Of a stretch of 64,000 nucleotides of DNA, positions 39,376-48,581 are shown in pieces; position 1 is the stretch's first letter; each line of letters opens with the position of its first letter. This DNA is from Gloeocapsopsis sp. IPPAS B-1203 (lineage in GTDB: Bacteria > Cyanobacteriota > Cyanobacteriia > Cyanobacteriales > Chroococcidiopsidaceae). The translations under genes and the position numbers were made by a program. A model generated the notes under the pieces. That model searched no databases, was not told where the DNA came from, and saw nothing but the letters and a program-made list of their open reading frames with translations. Where the stretch lies: NCBI RefSeq assembly GCF_002749975.1, contig NZ_PEIG01000006.1, positions 310,001-374,000 of the forward strand, read 5' to 3'.

Positions 39376-40598
39376 TTGAACGTTTTTCAGACGCTTGACC
39401 CTCAACCGCGCCGTAACTTACAGATCCTCTTTATTGCGGGTTTGTTATTTTGGTCTAGTTTGGCTTCGTTGTTGCCGACGCTACCACTTTATATCAACGA
39501 TCTCGGTGGGACGCCGCAGCAAATTGGCGTTGTGATGGGAAGTTTTGCGATTGGGCTATTAATTTGCGTCCCTGGCTAGCACAATTGGCAGATCTCCGCA
39601 GTCGCAAACTTGTGTTGATCATTGCCCTGAGTACGGTTGCTTTAGCCCCCTTAGGCTACTTAATGGTGAAATCTTTATGGCTGTTAATGGTGATTCGCGC
39701 ATTTCATGGAATTAGTATTGCAGCTTATTCGAGCGGCTACACTACCTTAGTTGCAGATATCGCCCCTGCAAAAAGTCGCGGGGAAATTATCGGTTACATG
39801 AGTCTAGTGAATCCGATTGGTATGGCGTTGGGACCTGCTTTAGGTGGTTATTTGCAAGCTAGCATTGGTTACACGGCTTTATTTTCGTTATCTGCTGGCT
39901 TGGGAGTGTTGGGAATATTATTTGCATCGCAAGTCTCTAACCCAGCTGCTAATTTGCTGAAATGCCAAGTGACTGACAACCGTTTTTGGCAACTGCTAGG
40001 TAGTCCTCGAATTCGGACTTTAGCACTGATCTTGCTGTTGGTTGGGTTAGCGTTTGGCACTTTGAGTACATTTGTGCCGTTGTATATCAAATCTGTTGGT
40101 GTAGATTTTAACGTAGGTTTGTTTTACACTGCAGCGGCGATCGCTAGTTTTATTATCCGCATTCCTACAGGGAGGGCAAGCGATCGCTATGGACGCGGTT
40201 TATTTGTTACTCTCAGCTTAATTTTTTACACCGTCTCGATGTTGCTGTTGTGGCTTGCTAATAGCGCTACTGCATTTTTAAGTGCTGGCTTTGTGGAAGG
40301 ATTGGGAGCTGGTATCTTAATTCCAATGGTGGCTACAGTCGTTGCTGATCGCACGCTACCTCAAGAACGCGGACGCATGTTTGGTTTATGTATGGTGGGG
40401 TTTGATGTCGGAATTGCGATTGCAGGACCTGTTTTAGGGGCGATCGCGCAATACATCGGTTATCGCCATCTTTTCGGCTTCGCGGCTGGTTTGACTACGC
40501 TTGCGATCGTCGTTTTTCTCACTCAATCGAGTAAAGATATGGCGCATTCTCTACGCTTTGCACTTGGTAAAGGTAGAGATGTTTATGCATTAAGGTAA
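39376..40598 (+). pseudogene. MFS transporter gene with an apparent frameshift
   Basis: The first frame (TTG 39376 to TAG 39579) gives the first helix and a half (LFWSSLASLLPTLPLYINDL, ending FAIGLLICVPG). The rest of the transporter (RPWLAQLADLRSRKLVLIIA onwards, about eleven further helices, 344 codons) continues in the -1 frame from about 39564 to 40598. In intact relatives, as I recall them, FAIGLL is followed directly by xxRPWLAxLAD, so a one-base loss in TTAATTTGCG explains the break. No X-XXY-YYZ heptamer is present, so programmed slippage is unlikely. It is a degraded gene or a sequencing error; the otherwise intact second frame favours a recent event. Likely function when intact: drug or metabolite export. 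Confidence 0.75.
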
Positions 40599-40602
40599 AA
40601 AA

Positions 40603-40676
40603 CGGGCGAGGAGGGATTCGAACCCCCGACACCGTGGTCCGTAGCCACGTGCTCTAGTCCACTGAGCTACACGCCC
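40603..40676 (-). tRNA. tRNA-Arg (ACG)
   Basis: On the minus strand: acceptor GGGCGTG with CTCGCCC (one T-T mismatch at position 6), D arm GCTCAGTGGACTAGAGC, anticodon stem GTGG/CCAC around CTACGGA giving anticodon ACG (read as ICG), and T arm CGGGGGTTCGAATCCCTC. Discriminator G. Confidence 0.94.
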
Positions 40677-40733
40677 TGAAAAAAGCTGTTCGCTTTATTC
40701 TTGCGAGTATCTATACTATCACGAAAAAGTGAA

Positions 40734-41231
40734 ATGGAACAAATTTCTCAAAATTCCTCTAATTTGACGCACTTGGATAACCAAGGACAAGCCCAAATGG
40801 TTGATGTCTCGCACAAAACGTCAACTGTGCGCCAAGCTGTCGCGGCGGCGAGTGTGCGAATGTCTAGCGAAACTTTTGCCACAATTCAAGCAGGAAACGC
40901 CCCTAAAGGTGATGTTTTGGGGACTGCAAGACTTGCAGGAATTATGGCGGCTAAACAAACATCAAATTTAATTCCGTTGTGTCACCCTCTACCCTTACAC
41001 AAAGTAGAAGTGCAGATTGAGCCTGATTCGCAGTTACCTGGTTATCAAATTACTGCGTTAGTCAAAACCAAAGCCGAAACGGGTGTTGAAATGGAAGCGT
41101 TAACAGCAGTTTCAGTTGCGGCGCTGACTTTGTACGACATGGCAAAGGCTTTAGAAAAGTCAATCTCGATTGAATTAATTCATTTAGTTAGTAAATCTGG
41201 TGGTAAATCGGGAGATTATCAAAGTGAGTAG
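40734..41231 (+). CDS. moaC: Cyclic pyranopterin monophosphate synthase
   Basis: 165 residues from the ATG at 40734; an earlier in-frame start at 40701 is less likely because the family begins near [16 protein letters not shown]. Signatures are [15 protein letters not shown] and [20 protein letters not shown], including the active-site His and Lys region. MoaC closes the pyranopterin ring in molybdenum cofactor synthesis in the cytoplasm. No other moa gene is near. Confidence 0.96.
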   Translation: MEQISQNSSNLTHLDNQGQAQMVDVSHKTSTVRQAVAAASVRMSSETFATIQAGNAPKGDVLGTARLAGIMAAKQTSNLIPLCHPLPLHKVEVQIEPDSQLPGYQITALVKTKAETGVEMEALTAVSVAALTLYDMAKALEKSISIELIHLVSKSGGKSGDYQSE

Positions 41232-41308
41232 TACAAGCTCTAACTGAAACAACAGTAGAGCTTACGCTTGAGGAGTTCAAAATCTACACTAGATGGCACA
41301 GACAAAGC

Positions 41309-42046
41309 TTATTGTACTGCTGTATATCCACCATCAATGACAAGGTTGTGTCCAGTAATGAACGAAGCTGCATCAGAACATAACCAAACTGCTGCTTCTG
41401 CAATATCGTTAGGTTCGCCAATTCGTTGTAGTGGAATACCAGATGCTACTTGCTCAAGCATACTTGGCGGTGCGTCTGCCCATAATTCTGTTTTTACAGC
41501 ACCAGGACTTATCGTATTAACACGAATTTGCTCAGCATATTCTGCTGCGGCTGCACGCGAAAGCGAAATTACACCACCTTTAGCGGCTCCGTATGCAGAG
41601 TAATTGGCGACACCAACTAGCGCCCCTTGTGAGGAAACATTAACAATCGCTCCAGTTCCTGATTTCATCATTGCGGGAATCTCGTATTTCATGCATAGCC
41701 AAATTGACTTGAGGTTGACAGCTATTTCTGCTTCCCAGTCTTCTTCAGCCATTTCGATTAAAGGAATCGCTTTACCAGAACCTGCATTATTGAAGGCAAA
41801 GTCAAGGCGACTGTATGTCTCGATCGTGGTATTAACTAGGGCTTCTACTTCTTGCGCTTGCGTTACATCTGTTTTGACAAAAAGTCCTTCACCACCTGCT
41901 TGTTGAATTTGCTTGATTGTGTCTTCACCTTCTAAAGTGCGCCGCGCTGCAACAACTACTTTTGCACCTGCTTTAGCAAAGGCGATCGCTGTTGCTTTAC
42001 CAATACCAGAACTCCCACCAGTTACGATCGCAACTTTTTCTTTCAT
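41309..42046 (-). CDS. Short-chain dehydrogenase/reductase (glucose 1-dehydrogenase-like)
   Basis: 245 residues from M at 42046 (MKEKVAIVTG); a start three codons earlier is also in frame. The cofactor motif is TGGSSGIGKAT, the NNAG motif is AFNNAGSG, the catalytic residues are Ser in IVNVSSQGAL and Y-x-x-x-K in SAYGAAKGG. The terminal ITGHNLVIDGGYTAVQ is typical of FabG-like SDRs. Substrate unknown. It stands alone on the minus strand. Confidence 0.9.
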   Translation of the reverse strand: MKEKVAIVTGGSSGIGKATAIAFAKAGAKVVVAARRTLEGEDTIKQIQQAGGEGLFVKTDVTQAQEVEALVNTTIETYSRLDFAFNNAGSGKAIPLIEMAEEDWEAEIAVNLKSIWLCMKYEIPAMMKSGTGAIVNVSSQGALVGVANYSAYGAAKGGVISLSRAAAAEYAEQIRVNTISPGAVKTELWADAPPSMLEQVASGIPLQRIGEPNDIAEAAVWLCSDAASFITGHNLVIDGGYTAVQ

Positions 42047-42156
42047 AGAAATCATGCGGTTTCCTCACTGAAATTCATACAGTTGTTCTTAATTTACGCA
42101 ATCGGATAGTGAAGTTCATGAGCGATACTTGCGCCGTTTTATCAAAATCTTGCGGT

Positions 42157-42648
42157 TTATTCAGAATATGGTTCGCCAGGGAAAAAGCGATCGCTCAAAA
42201 TGTCCTCTAGTGTATAAGTACACTCAGCAGGAAAAGTTTTGTTAGGTAGATTGGTTTCTCCTACAGCTAAATCTTTGCCATTTTGGTAGGCTATTAATAC
42301 TGCTTCCTGAAGATAGGACTTTAAGCTAGGGTTTTCTTGCAAAAGCTGTTGAATTTCACGGCGCTGCACTCGAATTGTACTTAACCAACTACGACTGCGC
42401 CGTTGAGGTTGATATTCCACGGTTGATAAAGGGGACGGGCAACCCGTCCCCAACAACCTCCACTTGAGTAAATGTCCGATTAAAATACTCAATCGGTTTC
42501 GCAGTTCCTGGCGTTGTTGTTTTCCCAAAGACTCAATTTCCTCAATTAAATTTGGCAAGTCGAGTTCGTGCCATTGGCGATCGCGGAGTAACTTTGCTTG
42601 TTCTTGAGTCCAGGCGTAGAAATCAATTGCATAGAGATTATTGATCAT
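42157..42648 (-). CDS. DUF29 family protein with an in-frame palindromic insertion
   Basis: 163 residues. The cyanobacterial DUF29 pattern is clear: YAIDFYAWTQEQAKLLRDRQ, DLPNLIEEIESLGKQQRQEL, ILIGHLLKW and then QPQRRSRSWLSTI. Between LLKW and QPQRR lie about 16 extra residues (RLLGTGCPSPLSTVEY) that the family normally lacks; they are encoded by a perfect palindrome and its flanks. The reading frame is kept, so the protein may still be made. DUF29 has no known function and often occurs in many copies. Confidence 0.88.
   Translation of the reverse strand: MINNLYAIDFYAWTQEQAKLLRDRQWHELDLPNLIEEIESLGKQQRQELRNRLSILIGHLLKWRLLGTGCPSPLSTVEYQPQRRSRSWLSTIRVQRREIQQLLQENPSLKSYLQEAVLIAYQNGKDLAVGETNLPNKTFPAECTYTLEDILSDRFFPGEPYSE
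42431..42451. repeat. Palindromic element inserted in the DUF29 gene
   Basis: GGGGACGGG (42431-42439) pairs perfectly with CCCGTCCCC (42443-42451) around CAA. The whole insertion, judged from the protein, spans roughly 42417-42464. Confidence 0.7.
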
Positions 42649-42663
42649 TGGAGTAGTAATTGG

Positions 42664-43518
42664 TTATAAACAGTCGCGATATTGTTTTGGCGTGAATCCA
42701 GTGAGTTTGCGAAATTGTGCGGTGAAGTGACTTTGGTTATAGAAGCCAACACGATAGGCTACTTCTGCGATCGCCAGCCGCGTTACAGATAACATAATCT
42801 TGGCGCGTTCAATACGTCTTTGTGTTAGATAACGATGGGGTGATTCTCCGGTTGCAGTTTTAAAGGCGCGGGCAAAATGAAATTGACTAATATGAACAAC
42901 AGCCGCCATATCAGCAATTGTGATATCTTCTGCTAAGTTTTCTGCAATAAAATCTTTAACTTGCTTGAGTTTGATTGTATCTAGTAGTTTATTTCCTGAT
43001 TGAGGTTTTACCCGCACGCGATTGTAGTTGCGTAGTAGATGAACCATCAATAGATTTCTGAGTGACTCAGTGTAAATTTTTCCAGCTAACCCTTCATTGA
43101 GGATTTCCGCTTTGAGTAATTGCGCTACGTGAAGAATCGTTGTATCAGGAAAAATGACGCGGTGTTCAATTTCAACAGGAGTGGATACACTATTTTCTGC
43201 TGCTATTTGGTTGAGTAAATTTTGGTCAAGTGTGATGTTGATGTATTCACTAATATGTTCTCGATAGTGCCAAACAAAATCATGTTCACAATAGAGAAAC
43301 ACACTGCCTGGTGGTAAAGCTGTAGTTTGACTCGCAGTACCATCAACTGACCAAGTGACGCGATCGTGTGGTACAAACGCAACACTAATTGTGTTCTTAG
43401 GCATGGCAAAATCAAATTCACCAATCGCATTCATACAACTATGTTCAACTGCAATGCCTTCCCATTGTTGAGTAAGCGTTGATAAAGAAGGTAAGTTATG
43501 AATTGGTAGCGATCGCAT
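42664..43518 (-). CDS. AraC family transcriptional regulator
   Basis: 284 residues. The C-terminal 100 residues hold the two helix-turn-helix motifs of AraC: ITIADMAAVVHISQFHFARA and LAIAEVAYRVGFYNQSHFTA, ending FRKLTGFTPKQYRDCL. The N-terminal 170 residues form a cupin-like sensing domain (VFLYCEHDFVWHYREHI). The effector is unknown. It precedes the DUF29 gene by 15 bases on the same strand, so they may be cotranscribed. Confidence 0.92.
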   Translation of the reverse strand: MRSLPIHNLPSLSTLTQQWEGIAVEHSCMNAIGEFDFAMPKNTISVAFVPHDRVTWSVDGTASQTTALPPGSVFLYCEHDFVWHYREHISEYINITLDQNLLNQIAAENSVSTPVEIEHRVIFPDTTILHVAQLLKAEILNEGLAGKIYTESLRNLLMVHLLRNYNRVRVKPQSGNKLLDTIKLKQVKDFIAENLAEDITIADMAAVVHISQFHFARAFKTATGESPHRYLTQRRIERAKIMLSVTRLAIAEVAYRVGFYNQSHFTAQFRKLTGFTPKQYRDCL

Positions 43519-43790
43519 CCTATTTCTCCCAGCAAACTACCCTAAACAATTATTCATTGAAATACACTTTATTTCACTAAGTTTGTTATATAATATATTT
43601 TTTGCCACAAAATTTTATTTAAAATAATTTTATAGATTGATACATATAAATTCTTTATAAAATTGCTTTTCTTTGTGTTCTTTATGATCTGTTTAATAAA
43701 GTGACAATTACAATACAATTACTATTTTATTACTTTCACTTAACCCTTTAAAAGACAAGAGTGCACGGTGCCTAGATTGTAGCTAGAATA

Positions 43791-44516
43791 ATGACAAGAT
43801 GTGCATCAATTTTGGCTACGCAAATGAACAAGATATCTAGTAGCAAAATATCTTATCTGACTAAGCAAATATTCCTACTAAGCCTTGCAGTAGCTAATGT
43901 TTCTATCATTGGCATTGTACCTAGTCGAATAGCACAAGCAGCTCAGGAAATTCCCGTTGTTAGTTCCTCAGCGCTAGGGCAAAATATGGATGTTCCTTGG
44001 TCGCGCCCTGTGAAAATTAACGATCCATTCGAGGGAAGTTATCTAGGAGTTTTTGATCGCAACTACTTTTACCGCAGATTTCTCAATAACAACGTCAGAT
44101 TTGAAATTTTAAGTCTTTGGAGACCCAACTCAGTTCGTTTCTTGTTAGCTTCTAGAGAGCGAAATTGTGCGTATTCGACAAGATTTTCGTATAACCGCTT
44201 GTTAACACGCCGTGTTATTGCTTATCGCGGACGAAAATATTTATATACAGGATTTCCTTATACTAGTTTCCCCGTTTCAAGATGCGCGATCGCAAGTAAT
44301 ACTCAAAATGCTGTGAAGCTTTTTATCCGAACTGGCGAACAAGTCTATCAACTTGATGGCAGAAACAGTACATTTGCAATTAATCCCGATGTCGCAAACG
44401 CCTTAAGATCGACTCCGATTGAGAATGTGCAGATTAGGTTAGTGACAGAAAGCGGCGAAACAATTGATAGTGAAATTGGTAGGGGAACTGTTGAAGCTTG
44501 GAGAGATATTTATTAG
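43791..44516 (+). CDS. Secreted protein of unknown function
   Basis: 241 residues; M12 (MNKISSSKIS) is an alternative start. A signal peptide is likely (IFLLSLAVANVSIIGIVPSR, cleavage near AQA-AQE). The mature part is rich in Arg, Asn and Tyr, with three Cys (RNCAYS, RCAIAS). I do not recognise a family. It is preceded by a 270-base AT-rich region holding its promoter and followed by the 2TM protein gene. Confidence 0.7.
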   Translation: MTRCASILATQMNKISSSKISYLTKQIFLLSLAVANVSIIGIVPSRIAQAAQEIPVVSSSALGQNMDVPWSRPVKINDPFEGSYLGVFDRNYFYRRFLNNNVRFEILSLWRPNSVRFLLASRERNCAYSTRFSYNRLLTRRVIAYRGRKYLYTGFPYTSFPVSRCAIASNTQNAVKLFIRTGEQVYQLDGRNSTFAINPDVANALRSTPIENVQIRLVTESGETIDSEIGRGTVEAWRDIY

Positions 44517-44630
44517 TGATACCGTTCTACAAGACAGCTTTAGCATAACCCCATCTCAATTAGCAAAAACTCGTGGGAAAATCCTAGAATGAGTTAATAT
44601 CTCACTCATACACTTATAGATTAACGATTT

Positions 44631-44894
44631 ATGCCTCCTCGTTGGCCGCGTAAACCTGATCGCCGAGATCCAGCCTATCGTCGTTTGGACGATCGTATGA
44701 ATTTTGCGATGCACGTCGCAGTCTTTGCTGTGACAAATTCTGGGCTGTGGTTCTTCTACAATCTCAAGTCTATTACTTGGACTTGGCTTCCTTTGTTAAC
44801 GGCAAGTTGGTTACTGGTGTTGCTAGTACATTTAGTTTATATTTCGGCGATCGCTGATTATTCAGAACCAGGAAATCCCTCAAAATCTACTTAA
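44631..44894 (+). CDS. Small 2TM-domain membrane protein
   Basis: 87 residues: a basic, proline-rich N-terminus (MPPRWPRKPDRRDPAYRRLD) and two transmembrane helices (FAMHVAVFAVTNSGLWFFYN; WLPLLTASWLLVLLVHLVY) separated by a short loop. It fits the 2TM domain family of unknown function. The DUF3181 gene follows after 68 bases on the same strand. Confidence 0.8.
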   Translation: MPPRWPRKPDRRDPAYRRLDDRMNFAMHVAVFAVTNSGLWFFYNLKSITWTWLPLLTASWLLVLLVHLVYISAIADYSEPGNPSKST

Positions 44895-44962
44895 AGGTAG
44901 ATGAAAATTAATTGTTAATTAGAAATTGTGGCAGTGACAGCTTGCAAGTTGAGTTAAAGATT

Positions 44963-45271
44963 ATGGCTAACCAAAGTACGACAGAAATTCTCGAAGCGCT
45001 AGCATCTGAAATTGGCGAAAATGTTTATATTGATGTTGCTAAATGGCATCTTTACCTTTCTGATGCAAAGTTGCACAAGGTTTTAGCAGAAAAATTCTAT
45101 CCGCTACTTTCCGCTAATTCTGTTAATGAAGACGAAGTTTTAGCAATTTTAAAAGATATGCCAATTAAGATTGGTGGCGGGAGAAGCGAAATTCCTTTAA
45201 TCGATTTATTACCCATGCAATGTCAAGTTAACTTAATCGATATTGTCGAGAAATATCAAAGTCGATTTTAA
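44963..45271 (+). CDS. DUF3181 family protein
   Basis: 102 residues from the ATG at 44963 (MANQSTTEILEALASEIGEN); a longer frame begins at 44912 but is less like the family. The pattern NVYIDVAKWHLYLSDAKLH and KIGGGRSEIPLIDLLP matches the cyanobacterial DUF3181 family as I know it. Small, soluble, function unknown. It ends two bases before the convergent end of murJ. Confidence 0.85.
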   Translation: MANQSTTEILEALASEIGENVYIDVAKWHLYLSDAKLHKVLAEKFYPLLSANSVNEDEVLAILKDMPIKIGGGRSEIPLIDLLPMQCQVNLIDIVEKYQSRF

Positions 45272-45273
45272 TA

Positions 45274-46866
45274 TTATCTCGCAAAGCGTTGGCGCAGGCG
45301 TGATATTACCAGATCAACTTCGGGTAACTTCATTTGTAAGGCGATCGCTGCGAACACTCCAAGTCCAAATAAACCAGACATGCTAAGTTGCAACAACTGA
45401 ACAATTAAACCTTCACTACCGAGTAGGCGTTGAGAAGCCCAAAGCGTCGCCCAACTGGCAGTTCCAGCAACAAAACTACTAGCGGTTAAACCCAATATAG
45501 GTATACTCCACTGACGTAGCGGCAAACCATTAAGCCGACGGTTGAGAATGAGGAGGAACATAATCGTGGAAGCAAAATTCACTCCTACTGTTGCTAGCGT
45601 AATTCCTGGAGCACCAAAAGGCTTCACGAGGATATAATCAAGCCCCACATTAAGAATGATATTGAGCAAACTAACGCGAAACGGAGTCGTGCCATCACCT
45701 AACGCATAAAATACTCTGACGAGGACATCACGCGCTAAGTAGACAAACATACCAATCCCATAAGCCATAAGTACTGACGCAACTAACTGCGAACCGGCTT
45801 GCCCAAAAGCGCCACGTTCGTAAATTACACGGACAATCGGAACTGCTAAAGCAACAAACAACGCGCCCAATGGTAGCATTGTCACTGCTGTAATAAGTAA
45901 ACCTTGACGAATACGCAGTTTGAGATTTACCCAGTCTTCCGGTGCAGCTAATTGCGAAAGCATTGGGAGTAAGGGCAACAAAATCATGTTGGAAATAATG
46001 CCTAAGGGCGTTTGCACGAGTAAACCAGCGTAGCTAAATGCTGCTGCTGCACCTGCAATTCCTGAAGCAAAAAAGAGATCGGTATAGAGATTGATCTGCA
46101 TCATTCCTGATGAAAACGTTGCAGGACCCATAATATTAATGACTTCGCGGACTCCAGGAGAGCGAAAATCAAATCTCAAGCGCAGAGTACCTAAGCCTAA
46201 CCGCCACTGTGTAATAAGTTGGGCAAGCCATTGTAAAATTGCACCAGCAAGAGTTCCCCAAGCTAAAACTTGTCCGCCTAGTAAAGCGTACCGTGGTAAA
46301 ACAATATCATCTCCCAGTTGAAAGGCTAAGATTCCCAGTCCAATAATGATTGTGATGCTAGAAAGTACTGGACTAATCGAAAGTAGCCAATATTGATTTG
46401 CTGTATTTAAAGTACCAAAGCCTATACCTACTAACCCCGCGAGTAATGCCATTGGTGCCATAATTTGCAGTTGCACAGTAGCGATCGCCTGCGTTTGTGA
46501 ACTGAGTTGTGGACCTAGTAAGCTAATAAAAAAATCGGCAAAGACGACTAGAATGATAGTAATAAAAATAAGTAATCCACTCACCAGTGTGGTTGTTGTT
46601 TCGACTAACTGCGCAGATTCTTGTTTGCTACGTTTGGATAAAACACTGACTATGGCACTATGAATCGGTCCATTGACACCACCGAGTAGCACCCAGAAGA
46701 AGCTAGGAACAACGTAAGCATAGCTATAAGCATTCGCCACCACACCAACACCAAACGCCGCTGCGATCGCTTGTTGGCGCACGAGGGCTACGAGTTTACT
46801 CAGCAAAGTTGCAACTGCAACGATTCCAGCAATTCCAGCTAACGAACGAGAAGGTTTTTCAGACAC
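45274..46866 (-). CDS. murJ: Lipid II flippase MurJ
   Basis: 530 residues with about 14 hydrophobic segments. The N-terminus (GIAGIVAVATLLSKLVALVR, then AAAFGVGVVANAYSYAYVVP) is the MurJ/MVN signature, and charged cavity residues are retained. It flips lipid II across the inner membrane for peptidoglycan synthesis. Start is GTG at 46866. Length is in the usual 510-560 range. Confidence 0.94.
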   Translation of the reverse strand: MSEKPSRSLAGIAGIVAVATLLSKLVALVRQQAIAAAFGVGVVANAYSYAYVVPSFFWVLLGGVNGPIHSAIVSVLSKRSKQESAQLVETTTTLVSGLLIFITIILVVFADFFISLLGPQLSSQTQAIATVQLQIMAPMALLAGLVGIGFGTLNTANQYWLLSISPVLSSITIIIGLGILAFQLGDDIVLPRYALLGGQVLAWGTLAGAILQWLAQLITQWRLGLGTLRLRFDFRSPGVREVINIMGPATFSSGMMQINLYTDLFFASGIAGAAAAFSYAGLLVQTPLGIISNMILLPLLPMLSQLAAPEDWVNLKLRIRQGLLITAVTMLPLGALFVALAVPIVRVIYERGAFGQAGSQLVASVLMAYGIGMFVYLARDVLVRVFYALGDGTTPFRVSLLNIILNVGLDYILVKPFGAPGITLATVGVNFASTIMFLLILNRRLNGLPLRQWSIPILGLTASSFVAGTASWATLWASQRLLGSEGLIVQLLQLSMSGLFGLGVFAAIALQMKLPEVDLVISRLRQRFAR

Positions 46867-46976
46867 AAAGCATTACTACTATCTCAACCTCATAACATTT
46901 AACCGCGAATTGCGATTTTAGTGATTGAGCTTCGGCAATTGGCTGCAATGATTTTTTGTTCTGTGCTGTGCGATCG

Positions 46977-47216
46977 CTATTTCAACAAATCCTCAATTTC
47001 TTCATCTGTCAATCCGAACTGCCTAAAAATTCGCAATACATAAGCAGGAGACATTTCTTTTGCTCCCATATCAATTGGGACTACTCGTGTTTTACCTTCA
47101 ACAACACGGGTATAAAGACTATGATCTCCTTTACCCTCTCGGTAAAATATGCAACCTGCCTTCTCTAAAAGTTTAATTAATTGCTTTGGCTTGAGGGAGG
47201 GAATATTTTTAGGCAT
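46977..47216 (-). CDS. hicA: HicA toxin (type II toxin-antitoxin mRNA interferase)
   Basis: 79 residues of the double-stranded RNA-binding-like HicA fold: LKPKQLIKLLEKAGCIFYRE, then the catalytic His in GKGDHSLYTR, VVPIDMG and the C-terminal helix LRIFRQFGLTDEEIEDLL. It cleaves mRNA when not bound by HicB. It overlaps the antitoxin gene by eight bases and lies behind it (hicB-hicA order). Confidence 0.93.
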   Translation of the reverse strand: MPKNIPSLKPKQLIKLLEKAGCIFYREGKGDHSLYTRVVEGKTRVVPIDMGAKEMSPAYVLRIFRQFGLTDEEIEDLLK

Positions 47217-47475
47217 AAACTGCCCTAAACTCGTAAACTTCTGATCCTGGCTCCTTCGACTCTACAGTCAAAAACTCATGCAATTCCTTTATCGGAACAG
47301 GAGCGCAATAAACATCAGTTCTAGACTCGTAAATATCTTGAAAAGACTCAATTGCCTCTTTTAATTTTTCGATGGCGCTATCCTGCGTTTCTCCTTGACT
47401 GACAATCCCATTTTCTAAACATAAGGCAACCCAATAACCGGCACTTTGTCGCAGAATAACGGTGTAAAAATCCAT
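47209..47475 (-). CDS. hicB: HicB antitoxin
   Basis: 88 residues from the ATG at 47475 (MDFYTVILRQ); a frame from 47547 adds unrelated residues. The partial RNase H-like HicB fold is seen: GYWVALCLENGIVSQGETQD, AIEKLKEAIESFQDIYES. It lacks a clear C-terminal helix-turn-helix, as do many short HicB proteins. It overlaps hicA by eight bases, so expression is coupled. Confidence 0.9.
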   Translation of the reverse strand: MDFYTVILRQSAGYWVALCLENGIVSQGETQDSAIEKLKEAIESFQDIYESRTDVYCAPVPIKELHEFLTVESKEPGSEVYEFRAVYA

Positions 47476-47562
47476 GTTACTGGCTTTGTTGAAATAACCT
47501 TGTGTTGTTAATTTTAGTCTAGGGCTGTAATTTTGCTCGTTACCCACATAGCATAAGCTTAA

Positions 47563-48237
47563 TCAAGGTTCGCTGTGAATTGCTGGAGGCTGCACGGAAT
47601 CTTGAGGGGCTACATATGAACTCCAGAGATTGCGTAGCGAAGAAAAGGCAAGAAGTAAAAAGGCAATGGCACAAGCTCGGTAAGTTAACCGCGTCCAATC
47701 TCTTTGAGATCTTTGGAATACTTGAGTAACAAGTCCAGCACAAACGAATGACCAAAGAAAGGACGCAACCATAAAGCCAGTGAAAAAGATTAAATTGTGA
47801 CTAACTGTAGGATCGCTTACTCCGATAGCACCCATTGCACTACCTAAAGCTGCCCAGTACGCTATATTTTGTGGATTTGTGATTGATAGCAAAATACCAG
47901 AACGCAAAGCTTTTTTACTATAAGTGTTTGTCGGAGCGAGCTTGATACTGAATTCTTTATTTGCCTCTTGCCACGCATCCCCAGCTAGCCAAAGTAGATA
48001 GAGTACGCCAGCAAGCCCAATTGGTAGACGTAATAAGTCCCATTGCAAAAGTAATCCAACGCCTGTCAAACCCAGTACAGCCCAAAGCGCATCTCCTACA
48101 AGCGAACCAATTTGAACAGCTAACGCACCTTTGAAACCACCTCTGATTCCCTGTCGAATAGTCTCTGCAAAAACTGCTCCAGGTGCAGCATTGAAGATGA
48201 ATCCTAAAAACAGTGCAGTAAAGAAAAGTGCAAACAT
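47563..48237 (-). CDS. LysE family amino-acid exporter
   Basis: 224 residues with about six transmembrane segments. The LysE/RhtB signature is at the N-terminus (LFLGFIFNAAPGAVFAETIR, then GGFKGALAVQIGSLVGDALW) and NPQNIAYWAALGSAMGA in the centre. It exports small amino acids or related solutes. It stands at the edge of the Dnd island with 344 bases of AT-rich sequence before the first island gene. Confidence 0.9.
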   Translation of the reverse strand: MFALFFTALFLGFIFNAAPGAVFAETIRQGIRGGFKGALAVQIGSLVGDALWAVLGLTGVGLLLQWDLLRLPIGLAGVLYLLWLAGDAWQEANKEFSIKLAPTNTYSKKALRSGILLSITNPQNIAYWAALGSAMGAIGVSDPTVSHNLIFFTGFMVASFLWSFVCAGLVTQVFQRSQRDWTRLTYRACAIAFLLLAFSSLRNLWSSYVAPQDSVQPPAIHSEP

Positions 48238-48581
48238 TAAGTTTCCTCTATTGCAGTCACTTCATTAAGTGTGCAGTGAAATTGAAGATAAGAATAGGGA
48301 TAATTGTTATTGCTTATTTTGACAATCTAGAGTATATTTAAGATAATGGAAATATTTGTCTATTTTTAAAATTTGGTTAGATTTTTATTATGAAGAAAAT
48401 CATCAACTAACTTAGATATTACCAGAAAGCAGCCCCAAAAATAAAGCGATTTTTTACTAAATTTATCAAAAATAAATAATTCAAAGCTGTGCTAAAGAAA
48501 CAAAGTAAAAGTATCTTGATAGATGCGATCGCTTCAAATTACTGAGGTAAAATGTAGCATAGTAACTACGTAAAAACCCAG
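48238..48581. other. Divergent AT-rich region at the left edge of the Dnd island (344 bp)
   Basis: No gene, tRNA or direct repeat that could be an attachment site was recognised. It contains the promoters of lysE (minus) and of the first island transcript (plus). Confidence 0.5.

Noticed and set aside
42431-42451. Strong hairpin as a transcription terminator
   Set aside because: It lies inside an intact DUF29 frame and has no T-run; an inserted palindromic repeat explains it better.
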